Of a stretch of DNA of 30,802 nt, positions 30,096-30,802 are shown piece by piece. How positions within the stretch are numbered: the first letter of the stretch is position 1; each line of letters begins with the position of its first letter. Made by a program: the position numbers and the translations under genes. Below the pieces are notes generated by a model. It was given only the letters and a program-made list of their open reading frames with translations, searched no databases and was not told the origin of the DNA. Source of the stretch: Rhizopus sp. PT2906 (Eukaryota; Mucoromycota; Mucoromycetes; Mucorales; Rhizopodaceae); the NCBI GenBank assembly GCA_025529335.1, contig JAMYHX010000505.1, forward strand, positions 1 through 30,802, in the 5' to 3' direction.

Positions 30096-30802
30096 ATTAT
30101 GAGTAAATGTCTGTTGTGTTTAGGTTTTGAGAATAGATTTAGACAAAGTAGAAAATACGATGAGGCTGTGTTGTATCTTTATTCAGAATAAAAGTGAAGA
30201 GAAAAGAGATGATAGTACAATCTATAAATATATATTAAGAAGCTGAGGTATTTAAACTGAGTTGACTATATTTGATTAAGATGTAACAGATCTTATAGTA
30301 ACATTAGGTTCAACTCTAGATATTGTATTTAAGCACTGAATAGTAGCGTGGATACTATAATGTCAAACTATATCCTGCACAAAGTGGTATAATTTTATCA
30401 ATATCAAAAAAAAAAAGAGCTAAAAGCTGCATCTTTGGACTCTGTGGCAAGTTGTCATCTCTTGATTTTCATACCATCAAAGTCAAATTTTTCATCCCAT
30501 CGCTTTTTGAGCAGAACATGGCATATAAAGACGGTGCATCGAGTTTGAAAGCGAGAAGTTTATGTGGAGTTGTTAATGGAATCAGCTTGACCATGAAGTG
30601 TGTATATCTGTGATATATGTGCTTATGTAGCTGTAAAACAGTGAAGAATCAATAGCTAACAATTACTATTTTATTATAAGTCTGAGAGAAGAACTATTAA
30701 ATAAGGGTACGACCCGAATATATACGAGAGGTGACGACTGTAAATGTCTGACGTCGTCTATTAGCTGAGAATGAATAAATAGAGAATTAAGAGATGTATG
30801 AT
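30096..30802. other. Right-edge region, no complete gene
   Basis: AT-rich. On the minus strand 30603-30462 reads as a short protein-like fragment (VKLIPLTTPHKLLAFKLDAP, then LYAMFCSK, and after a one-base slip RWDEKFDFDGMKIKR with a stop). It is unrecognised and may be a decayed transposon ORF. No matching MITE or TIR end for the Fanzor was found here. Confidence 0.3.

Noticed and set aside
30173..30195. CTTTATTCAGAA near 30180 as the partner TIR of the Fanzor element
   Set aside because: Only about 12 bases match the family A terminus, and it points the wrong way for a right-hand end.
1..30802. CRISPR arrays, tRNA or rRNA genes
   Set aside because: No regularly spaced repeats, and no sequence with tRNA or rRNA landmarks was recognised by eye.

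Overview
The window is nuclear DNA of a filamentous fungus, most likely Mucoromycota (Mucorales-type). Evidence: AT-rich intergenic DNA, genes cut by many short GT-AG introns (about 44-80 nt), typical fungal proteins (LIM-RhoGAP, DAD-bearing formin, Nog1, ER glucosidase II beta), and relics of DIRS-like, Tc1/mariner-like and Fanzor elements of the kind common in that group. Exon borders below were set by hand from splice sites and frame continuity.

Layout. 1-1965 (-): 5' part of a long tandem beta-trefoil (ricin-B/CBM13-like) protein running off the left edge. 3848-4772 (+): membrane-anchored FKBP-type peptidyl-prolyl isomerase. 5059-8340: a 3.28-kb transposon with almost identical 139-bp terminal inverted repeats; inside are a broken DIRS-like gag-RT, an unknown ORF and a broken Tc1/mariner transposase. 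9098-9755 (+) and 9780-10467 (-): two convergent paralogous Nudix (diphosphoinositol polyphosphate phosphohydrolase-like) genes, one with an eroded catalytic box, one intact. 10620-12604 (-): Nog1 ribosome-assembly GTPase. 12778-13485 and 19434-20107: two inverted copies of one MITE family, enclosing a graveyard of gene relics, a second MITE (14497-14872) and the LIM-RhoGAP gene (15959-19409, +). 20163-21986 (-): glucosidase II beta. 22270-27716 (-): a 25-exon diaphanous-type formin whose proline-rich FH1 is split into seven phase-1 micro-exons. 28246-28370: truncated third MITE copy. 28614-30095 (-): Fanzor RNA-guided nuclease pseudogene, one continuous frame with five nonsense codons. The last 700 bp hold no clear gene.

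Host genes serve polarised growth (RhoGAP and formin, nearly adjacent and both acting in Rho/actin control), ER glycoprotein folding (glucosidase II beta, FKBP), ribosome biogenesis (Nog1) and inositol-pyrophosphate/dinucleotide metabolism (Nudix). The accessory DNA is a layered set of decayed mobile elements. The most distinctive points are the FH1 micro-exon array with an 88-bp tandem exon duplication, the active/inactive Nudix pair, and the Fanzor relic.
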